Numbered from the stretch's first letter, positions 1 to 6,525 are shown. The stretch is 7,574 bases of DNA from an uncultured Bacilli bacterium (GCA_947631895.1 CANRMU010000044.1:1-7574); one strand, 5' to 3'. Notes: generated by a model not told the origin, from the letters alone. Translations and numbers: made by a program.

Positions 1-881
1 TAGTATCCAACATTTTTTTGTTCTCCTACTCCATCTATTCTTATTATTTTTAATCTTTGCTCTACTCCACTATCTGTTTTAACATTTACTAAGCCTATTA
101 TTCTCCAAATTTCATTATTAAATGATACATAATTATTCGGATTTACTCCGGCATATCGATATTCAGTTTTGTTCCAATCAGTACTTATTTCACTTACATC
201 ATGACTCACAGCATAAAGTCCATCGCCGCTTTCAACAACTAGTACATTCTCGCCTCCTAAATTTGCTAATTTTTCTTCTTTATATCCGGCACTTAAAGTT
301 ACTTTTCCTTTCCATGTTGCATTCATATTTGCAGTTACCATTGGTGTATTTGAATTCATATATAGTAATAAATTAAAACTTTTTGTTTCTCCTTTTTGTA
401 AAACAAAATTGTATAACTGATATGCATGCAAAGAACTACTTATTACTTTATTTTCATCATTATACATGCTTTCATTTAAATTCTTTTCACTATTTAAATT
501 ATTATGATAATCACTTTCATAAAGTATTGCATCTATATATTCATCATTTAATTGTTTTTCTACTCCAGCATTTAAACTTTCTAAATTAATTGTTGCTGAC
601 GCTAAATCATTACAAGTATTTTCTATTGTAAAATGATATGGTGTTGCTGTGCTTAAAAAACTTTCTAGTTGGTCTGGTTTCATTGGATATGCTTTATCAA
701 GTGTTATATCATTTTCTCCTGTAAAATTAACTTTAAAACAAGCTGTATTAACCACGTTTTCTCCTGTTTGCTGTTTAGTCAATATCCAATAGGCATAAGT
801 AAGTCCAATTGTTATTAAACATAAACCAATTATTCCTATTAAAACCATTATAAAAGTTTTATTTTCTTTTTTATCTTCCAT
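1..881 (-). CDS. Secreted/membrane-anchored surface protein with SipW-type signal segment (3' end outside window)
   Basis: This gene starts at the ATG complementary to 879-881 and stays open for 293 codons until it leaves the window, so the C-terminus is missing. Residues 1-8 are charged (MEDKKENK). Residues 9-31 form one hydrophobic segment ending in TYAYW, which resembles SipW-dependent signal peptides such as that of TasA. Two cysteines follow, at 48 (ACFKVNF) and 90 (ENTCND), and could form a disulfide. The region at about 220-265 carries DGLYAVSHD, EYRYAGVNPNNYV and NEIWRIIG, a pattern I associate with large families of secreted proteins in uncultured gut Bacillota. That family recognition is from memory. 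The role is unknown; an exported matrix, pilus-like or adhesive protein is possible. The ribosome binding site is weak (AGTAGG, 5 nt before ATG). A promoter at 907-935 indicates independent transcription from comEC, whose stop lies 66 bp upstream. Confidence 0.8.
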   Translation of the reverse strand, partial: MEDKKENKTFIMVLIGIIGLCLITIGLTYAYWILTKQQTGENVVNTACFKVNFTGENDITLDKAYPMKPDQLESFLSTATPYHFTIENTCNDLASATINLESLNAGVEKQLNDEYIDAILYESDYHNNLNSEKNLNESMYNDENKVISSSLHAYQLYNFVLQKGETKSFNLLLYMNSNTPMVTANMNATWKGKVTLSAGYKEEKLANLGGENVLVVESGDGLYAVSHDVSEISTDWNKTEYRYAGVNPNNYVSFNNEIWRIIGLVNVKTDSGVEQRLKIIRIDGVGEQKNVGY

Positions 882-906
882 AAAATACCTACTTTCTTAT
901 AATTTA

Positions 907-935
907 AGTTTAACAATTGCTTAAGTATATGTCAA
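907..935 (-). promoter_or_regulatory. Sigma-A type promoter of the surface protein gene
   Basis: On the minus strand a perfect -35 box TTGACA (930-935) is followed by a 17-bp spacer and a -10-like TAAACT (907-912). Transcription would begin near position 900, leaving a leader of about 20 nt that contains the AGTAGG ribosome binding site. The -35 box is one arm of a 7-bp inverted repeat (930-936 with 951-957), so a repressor could bind here; that is inference. Confidence 0.6.
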
Positions 936-947
936 ACTAAAAAATCT

Positions 948-2996
948 TTATTTGACAGTTAATATTTTATAACCATTCTTATTAAATTTAATAATAATAC
1001 TTCCATCTATATCAGTTCGATATATTTTAGAATCTTCTAAATTTTTTAATACACTATCTTTTGGATGACCATAACGATTATTTTTTCCAACACTTATAAT
1101 ACTATATTTAAGTTTTATTTTATCGATAAAATACTTGCTACTACTAGTATCAGAACCATGATGGCCAACTTTTAAGAAAGTAATATTTTTTAAATTATAT
1201 TTCTTTAATAAATCATTTTCTTTTTCAATTCCAGCATCACCCATAAAAAGAAATTGATAATTTAAATAATTAAAATAAATAACATTAGAATTATCATTTT
1301 CATTATTATAAATTTTAGTATTTAAAAATTGTAATTTTCCTTTATCAAATTTTAATGTTTTTATTCCTTTTTCATATTTAATTTTTCTTTTATTTAGTTC
1401 ATTAATAATGTTATTTTCTAAATCATTATAATCATCGTTATTAAAAATAACTTTTTTAATTTTAATTTTATTTAATAAATCAATGGTATTACCTGCATGA
1501 TCATAATCTCCATGTGTGAGTATTAAATTATCTATTTTATTTATTCCTAGACTATTTAAATAAGTAACAATATTATTAACGGTATAATTAATATTTTTTT
1601 TCTTAGCCCAATTTTGATTTTCATAATTATATGTTCCACCTGTATCAATTAAAGTAACATTATTTAAATTATTGCTAACTAAAAGACTACTATCTCCTTG
1701 TCCTACACTTAAATAAGTTATATTTAATTTTGTAGTTATAAATGGTAGAAAATGAATTATTAAAATAAAACATATTAAAATTTTAAAATAGTTTTTATTA
1801 TGATAATAAAAAGCTTTATAAAATAGATAAAAATAAATAAGCCAAAAAAATATATTTACTTTAGGTAATATTAAAATTCCTAATTTAATATTTTCGCCCA
1901 ATTTATTTAAGAAAATAAATAAGGTTGTAAAACCATCAAATATAATGTTGAAGATTGGTAAGATAAAAGTTAATAAAGCTAGAGGATATAATATTGTAGA
2001 TACTAAAGGTATTGCTATTAAGTTATATAATATTGTTAAAAAATTTACTTTATAAAAATTAATAGCCGTTATTGGTAAAGTAATAAAGAAAATAAACTTA
2101 CTAGTTTTTAATAAATCTTTAATTTTACTTTCTTGATCAAAATGATAAGTTAAAAGTCCAAATGATATTAAAAAAGAATAAATAAAACCAATATCATATA
2201 AATAAAAAGGATTAATAAATAGCATTAAACATATAACTAATATTAAGATTTGTATATTAGTTACTTTTAATTTATTAAATGTTTTTAAAGTATAAAATAA
2301 AACACTTCTTAATATTGATGGTGTAAAACCTACTAAAAAAGTATAAAACCATAAAAAAATTAAAGTAATTTTAGGTTTTTTTAAATATTTACTTTTACTT
2401 AGAATTAAGATAAATAATGATATATGCATTCCTGATATAGCAAATAAATGACTAAGACCATTTTCCCTAAATAATTCATTATCTATATCATCTTTAACGC
2501 CTAATAATAAAGCTTTTAAGTATTCGTTATTATTAATATTGTCTAATCTTTTATAGCACCAATTTTTTAATTTAAAGAAGATATTTTGATTAGGATATCT
2601 TTTTAAATTATTTGCTTCAAATAAATAATAAATATGATGATGTTCTAAATATTTTTGATAGGAAAAAACATTAGGTATGTCATTTCCTAAAGGAGTTTCT
2701 AGTTTTCCTTTTAGAATAAGATAATCATTAAACCCTAATGTTTTTTCTAATTCTTTCTTTTCTTCTTCTGTTTTTAAATAATAATTTACAATAACCTTTT
2801 CTTTAGCTTTAATAGTTAATTTTAATAAATTACCATTAAATTTATAATCTAGTACATGACCTGTTAAAGACGTTTCACCTCCATTTAAAATACTTTCATG
2901 TTTAACAAAGAAAAGATTAAACAAACACCAAATTATAACTAGACTAATTAAAACTTTAAACAGTAATGTAGTCTTTAATTTTGGCATATAATGCAT
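948..2996 (-). CDS. comEC: ComEC: DNA-uptake channel protein with C-terminal metallo-beta-lactamase nuclease domain
   Basis: ComEC forms the membrane channel through which one DNA strand enters during natural transformation. At 682 residues this copy is somewhat shorter than the Bacillus protein but has all three parts. A first membrane helix (about 10-30) and an N-terminal soluble domain (about 40-135) come first. The Competence domain begins at 180 with the hallmark GLSHLFAISGMHISLF and runs through several hydrophobic helices to about 420. The C-terminal metallo-beta-lactamase-like domain shows VGQGDSSLL (431-439), DTGG (451-454), the metal-binding HGDYDH (495-500), FMGDAG (584-589) and GHHGSDTSSS (611-620). 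That catalytic set looks complete, so the degradation of the non-transported strand proposed for this domain is plausible. The start overlaps the end of comEA by 41 bp, implying translational coupling. An ATG at codon 4 is an alternative start. The stop is TAA. All Trp codons are TGG. Confidence 0.95.
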   Translation of the reverse strand: MHYMPKLKTTLLFKVLISLVIIWCLFNLFFVKHESILNGGETSLTGHVLDYKFNGNLLKLTIKAKEKVIVNYYLKTEEEKKELEKTLGFNDYLILKGKLETPLGNDIPNVFSYQKYLEHHHIYYLFEANNLKRYPNQNIFFKLKNWCYKRLDNINNNEYLKALLLGVKDDIDNELFRENGLSHLFAISGMHISLFILILSKSKYLKKPKITLIFLWFYTFLVGFTPSILRSVLFYTLKTFNKLKVTNIQILILVICLMLFINPFYLYDIGFIYSFLISFGLLTYHFDQESKIKDLLKTSKFIFFITLPITAINFYKVNFLTILYNLIAIPLVSTILYPLALLTFILPIFNIIFDGFTTLFIFLNKLGENIKLGILILPKVNIFFWLIYFYLFYKAFYYHNKNYFKILICFILIIHFLPFITTKLNITYLSVGQGDSSLLVSNNLNNVTLIDTGGTYNYENQNWAKKKNINYTVNNIVTYLNSLGINKIDNLILTHGDYDHAGNTIDLLNKIKIKKVIFNNDDYNDLENNIINELNKRKIKYEKGIKTLKFDKGKLQFLNTKIYNNENDNSNVIYFNYLNYQFLFMGDAGIEKENDLLKKYNLKNITFLKVGHHGSDTSSSKYFIDKIKLKYSIISVGKNNRYGHPKDSVLKNLEDSKIYRTDIDGSIIIKFNKNGYKILTVK

Positions 2997-3648
2997 CGCC
3001 TATTCCAGAGATATTTTTAATATCTTCTATTGTTCTAAAGGCTCCGCAAGTGCTACGATACTGAATGATACTTTCAGCTTTAGATGAGCCAATTCCATTT
3101 AAAGTTTCAAGTTCTTCTTTACTAGCTGTATTTAAGTTTACTTTACCATTAGTTTTACTACTCGTAATTTTTTTACTTGTACTTGTTTCACTACTACCAC
3201 CAATAATAGAAGAATTTTCATTTAATTCATCAGTAATATTGGCATCTCCTAAAGTATCATTCTGTTTCATTTCTTTTACTTCATCTTTGGTATAAACAAT
3301 AATAACCATTTCATTAGCTAATTTTTTGCTTAAATTAAGATTAGAAGTATCAGCATTACTCATAAGTCCACCAGAAACTTTAATTAAGTCATTTACTACT
3401 GAACCAGTCTCTAATTCATAGACACCAGGATTTCTAACAGCACCCTTAATGTCTACTCTAATTTTATCAGAGTCTTCTTCTTCATCTTCGTATTCACTCA
3501 TATCTAAAGTTTCAACAGGACATTGAAAGGCTTCTTCAGCACTAGCGTCTTTTAAATAAAGTATACCCATCAATATACAGGCAAGTGCTAGAAAGCCAGT
3601 AATGAAAAGAAATTTCTTTTCAACAATAAAGTCTTTAAAATTTTCCAT
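2956..3648 (-). CDS. comEA: ComEA: membrane-anchored DNA receptor for competence (SLBB + helix-hairpin-helix)
   Basis: ComEA binds double-stranded DNA outside the membrane and hands it to ComEC. The 230-residue protein has a short cytoplasmic start, one membrane helix (about 13-33), an acidic linker (EYEDEEEDSD, 52-61), a SLBB domain (about 63-120, with VDIKGAVRNPGVYEL typical of the family), a Ser/Thr/Asn-rich linker (about 130-168), and a C-terminal tandem helix-hairpin-helix DNA-binding domain. That last domain shows GKVNLNTAS (168-176), LNGIGSSKAESIIQYR (183-198) and ISGIGDALYAKI (213-224). The start is fixed by a very good ribosome binding site, AAAGGAGG at 3653-3660. The gene overlaps comEC by 41 bp, and the two surely form an operon. 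The ATP-dependent and pilus components of uptake are not in this window. A candidate structured RNA ends about 80 bp upstream. Confidence 0.95.
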   Translation of the reverse strand: MENFKDFIVEKKFLFITGFLALACILMGILYLKDASAEEAFQCPVETLDMSEYEDEEEDSDKIRVDIKGAVRNPGVYELETGSVVNDLIKVSGGLMSNADTSNLNLSKKLANEMVIIVYTKDEVKEMKQNDTLGDANITDELNENSSIIGGSSETSTSKKITSSKTNGKVNLNTASKEELETLNGIGSSKAESIIQYRSTCGAFRTIEDIKNISGIGDALYAKIKDYITV

Positions 3649-3682
3649 AGGTCCTCCTTTCTAAGAAGATATTTACTACCTT

Positions 3683-3711
3683 CTACTAATATATTACCTA
3701 AAAAAGTTCAA
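3683..3711 (-). promoter_or_regulatory. Weak candidate promoter for comEA-comEC
   Basis: Between the RNA terminator and the comEA ribosome binding site, the minus strand reads TTGAAC (3706-3711), a 17-bp spacer and TAGTAG (3683-3688). The -35 is good but the -10 matches TATAAT at only three positions. If real, comEAC has its own start about 28 nt before the ATG. If not, expression must come from read-through of the upstream terminator, which would make the RNA a regulated leader. Confidence 0.25.
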
Positions 3712-3726
3712 TTTCCTTTTTTTTGC

Positions 3727-3762
3727 AAAAAAAAATACGCTGGTCTGTCAACCAACATATTT
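3727..3762 (-). terminator. Intrinsic terminator at the 3' end of the candidate RNA
   Basis: On the minus strand a 12-bp stem (AAATATGTTGGT with ACCAGCGTATTT, two G-U pairs) closes a 6-nt loop UGACAG and runs into an uninterrupted T-tract (3727-3735). Its loop, plus the closing pair, is complementary to 3793-3800 upstream. Confidence 0.85.
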
Positions 3763-4015
3763 CCCTGTGGTTCGAATAAAGCAATACATATATTGACAGA
3801 TATAAATACTACTCTCTTACCGTATACCACATGCACGTACAACTTAATAGCCGATAAGACACCCTATTCAACAGTGAAATAGATGACTCAGAAAAATCAT
3901 AACAGAAACATCCGATCGGACGAAAATTCATCAACAATCTTAAGAAATAAATATACTTCAAAGAAATATAAATATCTCATAGGTGTTTCCAAATCATTTC
4001 ACCTACCATTAAGTG
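3727..4015 (-). ncRNA. Candidate structured non-coding RNA (about 290 nt) upstream of comEA
   Basis: A strong promoter (4021-4049) and an intrinsic terminator (3727-3762) bracket a stretch with no plausible gene on either strand. Read on the minus strand, UAAGACAC (4013-4020) is exactly complementary to GUGUCUUA (3855-3862). The start site is predicted at about 4012-4017, so the first bases of this arm may not be transcribed. That helix encloses hairpins at 3980-4005 (6 bp), 3953-3969 (7 bp with one G-U), 3919-3932 (5 bp), 3883-3900 (6 bp) and 3864-3882 (6 bp); the last two abut, and the last lies one nucleotide from the closing helix. The 3' domain has UGUGGU/ACCACA (3826-3831 with 3766-3771), a small hairpin (3782-3795) and the terminator. 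The base composition is less A/T-extreme than the flanks. It does not show the hallmarks of RNase P RNA, tmRNA, SRP RNA, T-box leaders or 6S RNA. It could be a stand-alone RNA or a comEA leader. The family is unknown. Confidence 0.6.
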
Positions 4016-4020
4016 TCTTA

Positions 4021-4049
4021 AATATACCATACTCTTCTAGAGCTGTCAA
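4021..4049 (-). promoter_or_regulatory. Strong promoter with UP-like A-tracts driving the candidate RNA
   Basis: The minus strand carries a perfect -35 TTGACA (4044-4049), exactly 17 bp, then -10 TATATT (4021-4026). Directly upstream are A/T tracts (AAAAAAATTTTCGAAAAG on the minus strand, about 4054-4077) that resemble the UP elements of stable RNA promoters. Transcription would start at about 4012-4017. No ribosome binding site or open frame follows, which fits an untranslated product. Confidence 0.75.
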
Positions 4050-4059
4050 TCACTTTTCG

Positions 4060-4081
4060 AAAATTTTTTTAAAAAAATTTT
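4060..4081 (-). repeat. 22-bp perfect A/T palindrome after the coiled-coil gene
   Basis: AAAATTTTTTT is followed immediately by its reverse complement. It starts 4 bp after the stop of the 289-residue gene and could be a weak terminator for it, or part of the UP-like region of the RNA promoter. Being A/T only and lacking a long T-tail, its terminator role is uncertain. Confidence 0.5.
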
Positions 4082-4084
4082 GGT

Positions 4085-4954
4085 TTACATTTTTCTTGTC
4101 AAATTAATATAATATAAACTTTCAATAATTTTATCTTGTTCTTCTTCATTAATATTTTGTAAATTTTTAATTAGATCTTTTTTCGTTTTTAAAAGAGTCT
4201 TTTTATCATATGTTTTAGTAATTTCAGGATTTTCTTTTGCTAAATAAACTGGTAATTCTTCTAATTTTTTATTTTCATTGGCAACTATATTTTGCTGTCT
4301 TTGATATTCTTCCCATTTTATTTTAGCAAATAATTTAAAAGCATTTGATACATGAAAAAATTTTTCATAAGTCCATGATTCAGATAAAGCATTATTGTAA
4401 ATTTCTATAATACTTTGATAATCTTTAATAGCATTGTACCAATCACTATTATAATAGCAATCATATTTATTATCTTCTAATTGATTAAATAATAAATTAT
4501 ATCTTAATTTATAAAGTAATCTATGTGTTTTACTTTTAAGATAATTTGATTCCATTATCATTTTTTCTTTAGACATGTTTGTTAAATAATTTTTAATAAT
4601 AATGTAATATTCATATATATCATTATAATTTTCGATACTTAAATAATCATTATAAGAATCTTTTAAACATAAATTATTTATGTAATAAATATTTATATCA
4701 TTAAGATTACTAGCAATTAGTTTAATATTATTATAATACGTATCTGTTTCAATATTCATTTTTTCTAATTTTTTAATTTTGCTTTTAATTTGCCAAAAAC
4801 TTTTTTGAAAATATCTTAAATATTTATTATACTTAGAATTAATATTCTTTTTCTCTTCACTAATTTTTTTAAGATTTTCTTTTTTAAAACTATTTAATTG
4901 TTTTAATATAATTTCTAAATTTTCTAATTCTTCTTCATTTAACCATATATTCAT
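4085..4954 (-). CDS. Hypothetical coiled-coil cytoplasmic protein, 289 aa
   Basis: I do not recognise this protein. It is highly charged (Lys, Glu, Asn, Tyr rich), has no signal peptide or membrane helix, and is probably cytoplasmic and mostly helical. Residues 6-65 (EEELENLEIILKQL onward) and 225-285 look like coiled-coil segments; the middle (about 75-215) is rich in Tyr and Asn. There is no recognisable catalytic motif. The start is firm: GGAGGG lies 5 nt before the ATG, under a good promoter at 4976-5004 that gives a leader of about 15 nt. It is a single-gene unit between the IS element and the comEA-upstream RNA, with a TAA stop. Trp codons are TGG. The context gives no clear job; neighbouring comEAC is transcribed separately. 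Confidence 0.8.
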   Translation of the reverse strand: MNIWLNEEELENLEIILKQLNSFKKENLKKISEEKKNINSKYNKYLRYFQKSFWQIKSKIKKLEKMNIETDTYYNNIKLIASNLNDINIYYINNLCLKDSYNDYLSIENYNDIYEYYIIIKNYLTNMSKEKMIMESNYLKSKTHRLLYKLRYNLLFNQLEDNKYDCYYNSDWYNAIKDYQSIIEIYNNALSESWTYEKFFHVSNAFKLFAKIKWEEYQRQQNIVANENKKLEELPVYLAKENPEITKTYDKKTLLKTKKDLIKNLQNINEEEQDKIIESLYYINLTRKM

Positions 4955-4975
4955 AATTACCCTCCAAGCATTAAT

Positions 4976-5004
4976 ATTTTAAGATATTACTAATTTTGAG
5001 TCAA
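4976..5004 (-). promoter_or_regulatory. Promoter of the coiled-coil gene
   Basis: The minus strand shows -35 TTGACT (4999-5004), a 17-bp spacer and -10 TAAAAT (4976-4981), with the GGAGG site at 4961-4965 just after the predicted start. The mobile element begins very near the upstream edge of this promoter, so the -35 could even have been changed or supplied by the insertion. Confidence 0.7.
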
Positions 5005-5044
5005 GAAGAACTTTTGTCGAATTAAATCATAATATTAAAAGCAT

Positions 5045-5087
5045 AAAAAAAGATTTTAAAAATTGATTACATCAATTTTATAAAATC
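5045..5087 (-). terminator. Minus-strand intrinsic terminator / left-end inverted repeat of the IS
   Basis: Arms at 5052-5067 and 5071-5087 pair over 16 bp with a single bulged base and a 3-nt loop. On the minus strand the stem is followed by seven T (5045-5051), so it would stop transcripts running leftward out of the element before the coiled-coil gene. It may also be the structured left end of the IS. Confidence 0.55.
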
Positions 5088-5090
5088 ATT

Positions 5091-5110
5091 AGCCTCTTCG
5101 AGGCTTTTTT
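5091..5110 (+). terminator. Terminator-like hairpin directly upstream of the transposase
   Basis: AGCCTC and GAGGCT enclose a TTC loop and are followed by six T on the plus strand. No plus-strand gene lies upstream, so its likely use is to block outside transcription from entering the transposase gene, a common feature of insertion sequences. Confidence 0.65.
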
Positions 5111-5118
5111 GTTATACT
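5110..5118 (+). promoter_or_regulatory. Extended -10 promoter of the transposase (possibly leaderless)
   Basis: TGT followed by TATACT (5113-5118) fits an extended -10 element. No convincing -35 exists, since the hairpin occupies that place. The expected start falls at about 5125, the A of the ATG, and there is no ribosome binding site, so the message may be leaderless. Confidence 0.45.
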
Positions 5119-5124
5119 GTAATT

Positions 5125-6300
5125 ATGAAAAATAGTAGTATTATTGATGTTTTCACTTCTGAAAAAGATTTATTTGAAAAATATCCTAAAGAATTTCACT
5201 GGGAATTAAAGGATATTTTTAATGATTATTGGGATTCTTTCGTTGATTATGCTAATTCTAATAATCTCACTATTCGCCCCGTTGTTTTTAAAGAAGTTAA
5301 TAAAATGAGAATTTGTAAAACTAAAGCTCTTGGTTATTCTTATTTTGAATGCCCTAATTGTCATCGTTCTAAATTTGTCTACAACACTTGTAAGGGTAGA
5401 TTTTGCAATTCTTGTGGTATTAAATATGCTAAACAAAGAACTACTCAAATTCTTTCTACTCTTGTTGATGTTAAACATCGTCATTTAGTTTTTACTATGC
5501 CTGATATTCTTTGGCCTTTCTTTCTTAAAGATCGTTCTTTACTTGATATTCCTTTTGATGCTGTTAGTCAAACTCTTCTTTCTTGGTTTTCTGATTCTTA
5601 TAAATCTCAAAATTTTAAACCTGGTTTCATTTTGATTCTTCACACTTTTGGTAGAGACGATAAGTGAAATGTTCATATTCATTGTCTAATTGCTGAATGC
5701 GCTTTTGGTAATTCTTTAGAAAAGAAAATTGATTTTTTCCCTTACGATATGCTTCGTAAACGTTTTCAAACTATTCTTCTTAATCTTATGGAAAAAGCTT
5801 TATCTCCTAATATTTTTCGTTCCATTAAAAATAAATGTTACAAAGATTATTCTGATGGGTTTTATGTTCGTGCTAAAAAAAGTGAATTTCCTAATTCTAA
5901 AAAGAGTGTTGAATATGTTTTACGTTATTGTGGTAGACCTTGCTTTGCTCAATATCGTATAATAGATATTGTGGACGATTATATTTTATTTTGGTATCAA
6001 AGACATGAAGATGATTTCTTTGTTGTTGAAAAAATTCATATTTTTGAATTTATTGGTAGATTAATTAGACATATTCCTGAAGAAAACTTTAAAACTATTC
6101 GTTATTATGGTTTCTATTCTTCTAAAAAACATCCCTTATATTCTCTTGCTAGAAAAATTATTGAAAAAGCTAAAGTCCCTTTTTATAAATCTTTAAATAA
6201 GTGGAGATCTCTTATGATTACTTCTTTTAATAAAGATCCTCTTAAATGTTTTTGTGGTTCCTTAATGATTTATAAATATTCTGTCCCTAGATTGGAGTAA
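5125..6300 (+). CDS. IS91-family HUH (Y2) transposase, interrupted by in-frame TGA at codon 181
   Basis: This is a rolling-circle (HUH) transposase that would nick and rejoin single strands at the element ends. Read through the TGA it is 391 residues, a normal length for the family, with all hallmarks. There is an N-terminal zinc ribbon (C64, C76-PNC79, C89, C94-NSC97, in NTCKGRFCNSCG), the HUH motif HIH (184-186), the Y-x3-Y nucleophile pair in VEYVLRYCGRP (Y264, Y268), RYYGFYS (326-332), and the C-terminal WRSLM with KCFCG (375-378). The TGA (5665-5667) lies in GRDDK-stop-NVHIH, where relatives have GRD.KWNPHIH, so it replaces a conserved Trp. The other six Trp codons are TGG. The frame is otherwise intact, with no shift. 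Under the standard code it yields only a 180-residue zinc-ribbon fragment; the rest would be silent unless read through or recoded. Leu CTT, Ser TCT and Arg CGT are favoured, unlike the host genes. Confidence 0.85.
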
Positions 6301-6306
6301 ATAATT

Positions 6307-6525
6307 ATGAAAAAAAATGGTAATGAAATTGAATACATTTGTCCTAAATGTAAAACTAAAGAATTCATTCCTACTAATATTGTAGAAATGTTAGATGCTG
6401 CTGATCAATTTGGTGTTGATACTTCTGTTCCACCTAGATTTGATTGTCAAAAATGTAATGGTAAAATGGTACCTATTTATTATATTGGAGTTAAGGGACA
6501 CGTTTATGAATATAAAGAAAAATAA
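6307..6525 (+). CDS. Small double zinc-knuckle protein, IS-associated accessory
   Basis: This gene encodes 72 residues with two C-x2-C knuckles, CPKC (13-16) and CQKC (47-50), which can bind one zinc as a ribbon, joined by a helix-like segment (IVEMLDAADQFGVD) and SVPPRF. It starts 6 bp after the transposase stop. Its ribosome binding site, GGAG at 6295-6298, overlaps the end of the transposase, so the two are co-transcribed and probably translationally coupled. I recall similar small proteins beside IS91-like transposases in Clostridia, but not a defined function. A DNA-binding helper or regulator of transposition is inference. It is followed by a palindromic terminator at 6582-6613. Confidence 0.75.
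   Translation: MKKNGNEIEYICPKCKTKEFIPTNIVEMLDAADQFGVDTSVPPRFDCQKCNGKMVPIYYIGVKGHVYEYKEK

Noticed and set aside
122..589. Two plus-strand open frames of 84 and 68 codons
   Set aside because: They lie opposite the longer surface protein frame, have Leu/His-rich translations typical of antisense shadows, and lack ribosome binding sites.
952..957. Plus-strand TTGACA as a promoter
   Set aside because: No acceptable -10 at 16-18 bp and it would point into the antisense of comEC.
3065..3295. Plus-strand frame of 76 codons
   Set aside because: Antisense shadow of comEA, whose domains are clear.
3727..4015. RNase P RNA, tmRNA or T-box leader
   Set aside because: The GAGGAAAGUCC and ACAGAA pair of RNase P, the tRNA-like ends and tag frame of tmRNA, and the AGGGUGG block of T-boxes are all absent. 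The lone TTCGAA near 3772 is not in a T-arm.
3883..4107. Plus-strand frame of 74 codons over the candidate RNA
   Set aside because: No ribosome binding site or promoter, low-complexity translation, and it crosses the RNA promoter and the end of the coiled-coil gene on the other strand.
5206..5484. Minus-strand frame of 92 codons
   Set aside because: Antisense to the transposase zinc-ribbon region; no start signals.
5729..5962. Plus-strand frame of 77 codons overlapping the transposase
   Set aside because: Out of frame with the HUH transposase, with no motif or start signal. The real frame continues from 5668 in the same phase as the start at 5125.
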